Assembly (NCBI GenBank): GCA_003137035.1
Contig: PLEM01000094.1
Span: 10,838-44,524, forward strand
DNA from: Bryobacterales bacterium
GTDB taxonomy: Bacteria; Acidobacteriota; Terriglobia; Bryobacterales; Bryobacteraceae
Length of the DNA: 33,687 nt
Direction: 5' to 3'
Shown: piece by piece, positions 32,097 to 33,687 of the stretch
How the letters are laid out: each line of letters opens with the position of its first letter
Numbering within the stretch: position 1 is the first letter of the stretch
The notes under the pieces: model-generated
Told to the model about the DNA's origin: nothing
Databases searched by the model: none
Seen by the model: the letters and a program-made list of their open reading frames with translations, nothing else
Made by a program: the position numbers and the translations under genes

Positions 32097-33687
32097 ATGA
32101 AACCACGTACTTTACTACGTCTGGCGGCGGTACTCTCGTTGGCCCTGGCTCCGGCCTTCGCCGGCGACATCGCCGATTCCGCGAAACAGCAGATCGCCCA
32201 GATCATGGCGATCAAGAAGACCTTCTCGCCGGCCATGCAGAAGATGGACTCGACCACCGTGTTCGCCCTGTTGCGGTCGAGGGGCGCCTTGCCGGCGTGG
32301 ATGAACAACATTATCGACGCCAACAACACCGGCTTCGTCGATGTGGAAATCGGCGCCAACGCGAGTCCCAGCTTCCGCGACTACGTCGCTTCGCTGGGTG
32401 GCACTATCCGCAACGCCAACCGCAACAACGACGTTCTGATCGCCTCCATTCCGTTGGCGAACTTGGAGAGCATCGCAGCGCGGCCGGAAGTGAAGAGCGT
32501 ATCCAGGATCGGGTTGTTCACTCTCAATGCCGGCGCGCTCACCTCGCAGGGCTACATCTCCCACCGCGCGAAGGATGCGATCGCACAGGTCGGCGTTACT
32601 GGCGCGGGGGTTAAGGTCGGCGTGATTTCCGATAGCGCCAGCGCGGCACGCGTCGCGAACCTGATCGCCTCGGGCGACCTGCCGGCGAACACCGTCGTCC
32701 TGGCCGGCCAGGATGGCGCACCCGGCACCGACGAAGGCACGGCCATGATGGAGATCGTCCACGACATGGCGCCTGGAGCCCAGATCTACTTTGCTACCGC
32801 AGATAACGGCGGGCAGGCTGGGTTCGCGGACAATATTCGAGCCCTGGCCGCGGCCGGCTGCAAGGTCATCGTGGATGACGTCACCTATTACCTCGAAGGC
32901 GTTTTCCAGGATGGCACGGTCGCTAAGGCCGTAAACGACGTCACGGCCGCCGGCGTCACCTACTTCTCGTCCGCCGCCAACGACGGGAACCTCACCCGCG
33001 GGGCTTCGGGCACCTGGGAAGGCGACTTCGTCGATGGCGGAACAGTCCTTCCGGCTCCCATCGCCGGCGGTGGCGAAACCGGCAACATCCAGAAGTTTGG
33101 CGCGGACAACTTCCTCACTATTTCGGCGGTTGCTTCGGGCATCTACTCGTTGAAGTGGTCCGATCCGCTCGGCGCGAGCGGCAACGACTACGACCTGTTC
33201 ATCACCAACTCCGCCGGCACGAGCCTAAAGGCGTGGTCGGCCGCCTCGCAGACAGGCACCCAGGATCCCGCCGAGATCCTGCAGTCAAGCTCCATCGTCG
33301 TCGGCGACAAGATCGTCGTGGTGCTCTACGATGGCGTGGCGCGGGCGCTGCACGTCGGGTCCCATCGCGGCATGATCCTGAACGGCACCAGCGGAGCCAC
33401 CTTCGGCCACAATGCAGCAGCCAACGCGGTCTCGACCGCTGCCGTCTACTGGAACAGTGCTTTCAGGGGCACGGTTCCTTTCGTCGGCGGAGCCTCCAAT
33501 CCGGACGAGTACTTCAGCTCCGACGGTCCGCGCAAGATCTTCTACAGCCCAGACGGCAGCCCCATCACGCCCGGCAACGTCCTGTTCGGGAGCAATGGTG
33601 GCACGACGCTGGTTAAGCCGGACCTCGCCGGAGCCGATGGCGTGAGCTGTCGCACCCCGGGCTTCACCCCCTTCTACGGGACCTCGG
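32097..33687 (+). CDS. Secreted subtilisin/sedolisin-fold serine protease, 3' truncated by window
   Basis: Open to the window end, so absent from the ORF track: MKPRTLLRLAAVLSLALAPAFAGD signal peptide; GAGVKVGVISDSAS, DEGTAMMEIVHDMAPGAQIYFATA, VDDVTYYLEGVFQDG, ending FTPFYGTS (catalytic GTS region). SD AGGAG at about 32081. Confidence 0.85.
   Translation, partial: MKPRTLLRLAAVLSLALAPAFAGDIADSAKQQIAQIMAIKKTFSPAMQKMDSTTVFALLRSRGALPAWMNNIIDANNTGFVDVEIGANASPSFRDYVASLGGTIRNANRNNDVLIASIPLANLESIAARPEVKSVSRIGLFTLNAGALTSQGYISHRAKDAIAQVGVTGAGVKVGVISDSASAARVANLIASGDLPANTVVLAGQDGAPGTDEGTAMMEIVHDMAPGAQIYFATADNGGQAGFADNIRALAAAGCKVIVDDVTYYLEGVFQDGTVAKAVNDVTAAGVTYFSSAANDGNLTRGASGTWEGDFVDGGTVLPAPIAGGGETGNIQKFGADNFLTISAVASGIYSLKWSDPLGASGNDYDLFITNSAGTSLKAWSAASQTGTQDPAEILQSSSIVVGDKIVVVLYDGVARALHVGSHRGMILNGTSGATFGHNAAANAVSTAAVYWNSAFRGTVPFVGGASNPDEYFSSDGPRKIFYSPDGSPITPGNVLFGSNGGTTLVKPDLAGADGVSCRTPGFTPFYGTS

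Noticed and set aside
1-33687. CRISPR arrays, transposases, rRNA or tRNA genes
   Set aside because: None found by eye: no regular repeat-spacer pattern, no transposase motif, no tRNA-like cloverleaf recognised.

Overview
High-GC bacterial window with an acidobacterial look (inferred from gene content only). It is dominated by a type VI secretion (T6SS) locus. Left edge: C-terminus of TypA/BipA (+). Then on the minus strand, in transcription order: tssB, tssC, hcp, tagJ/impE, tssA, tssE, tssF, tssG, clpV/tssH, PAAR, vgrG, DUF4123 adaptor, CsgG-like protein, Ser/Thr kinase, YfhO-like membrane protein, and a separate Tat-signal WD40 protein with a Cys-rich tail. tssK diverges on the + strand. 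To the right are a YHS-domain copper P-type ATPase, a UPF0182 protein and pyrR-pyrB-pyrC (all minus), then a PEP-CTERM protein and a truncated subtilisin/sedolisin-like protease (+). No tssJ, tssL or tssM is visible although both flanks are unrelated genes. Other notable signals are a 74-bp imperfect palindrome 3' of hcp, a clean hairpin 5' of hcp, a hairpin-rich block between tssB and tssK, three dispersed-repeat-like palindromes in intergenic gaps, a Cys/His-rich tail on the WD40 protein, and a His-to-Glu change at the expected catalytic position of the protease. No rRNA, tRNA, CRISPR or transposase was recognised.
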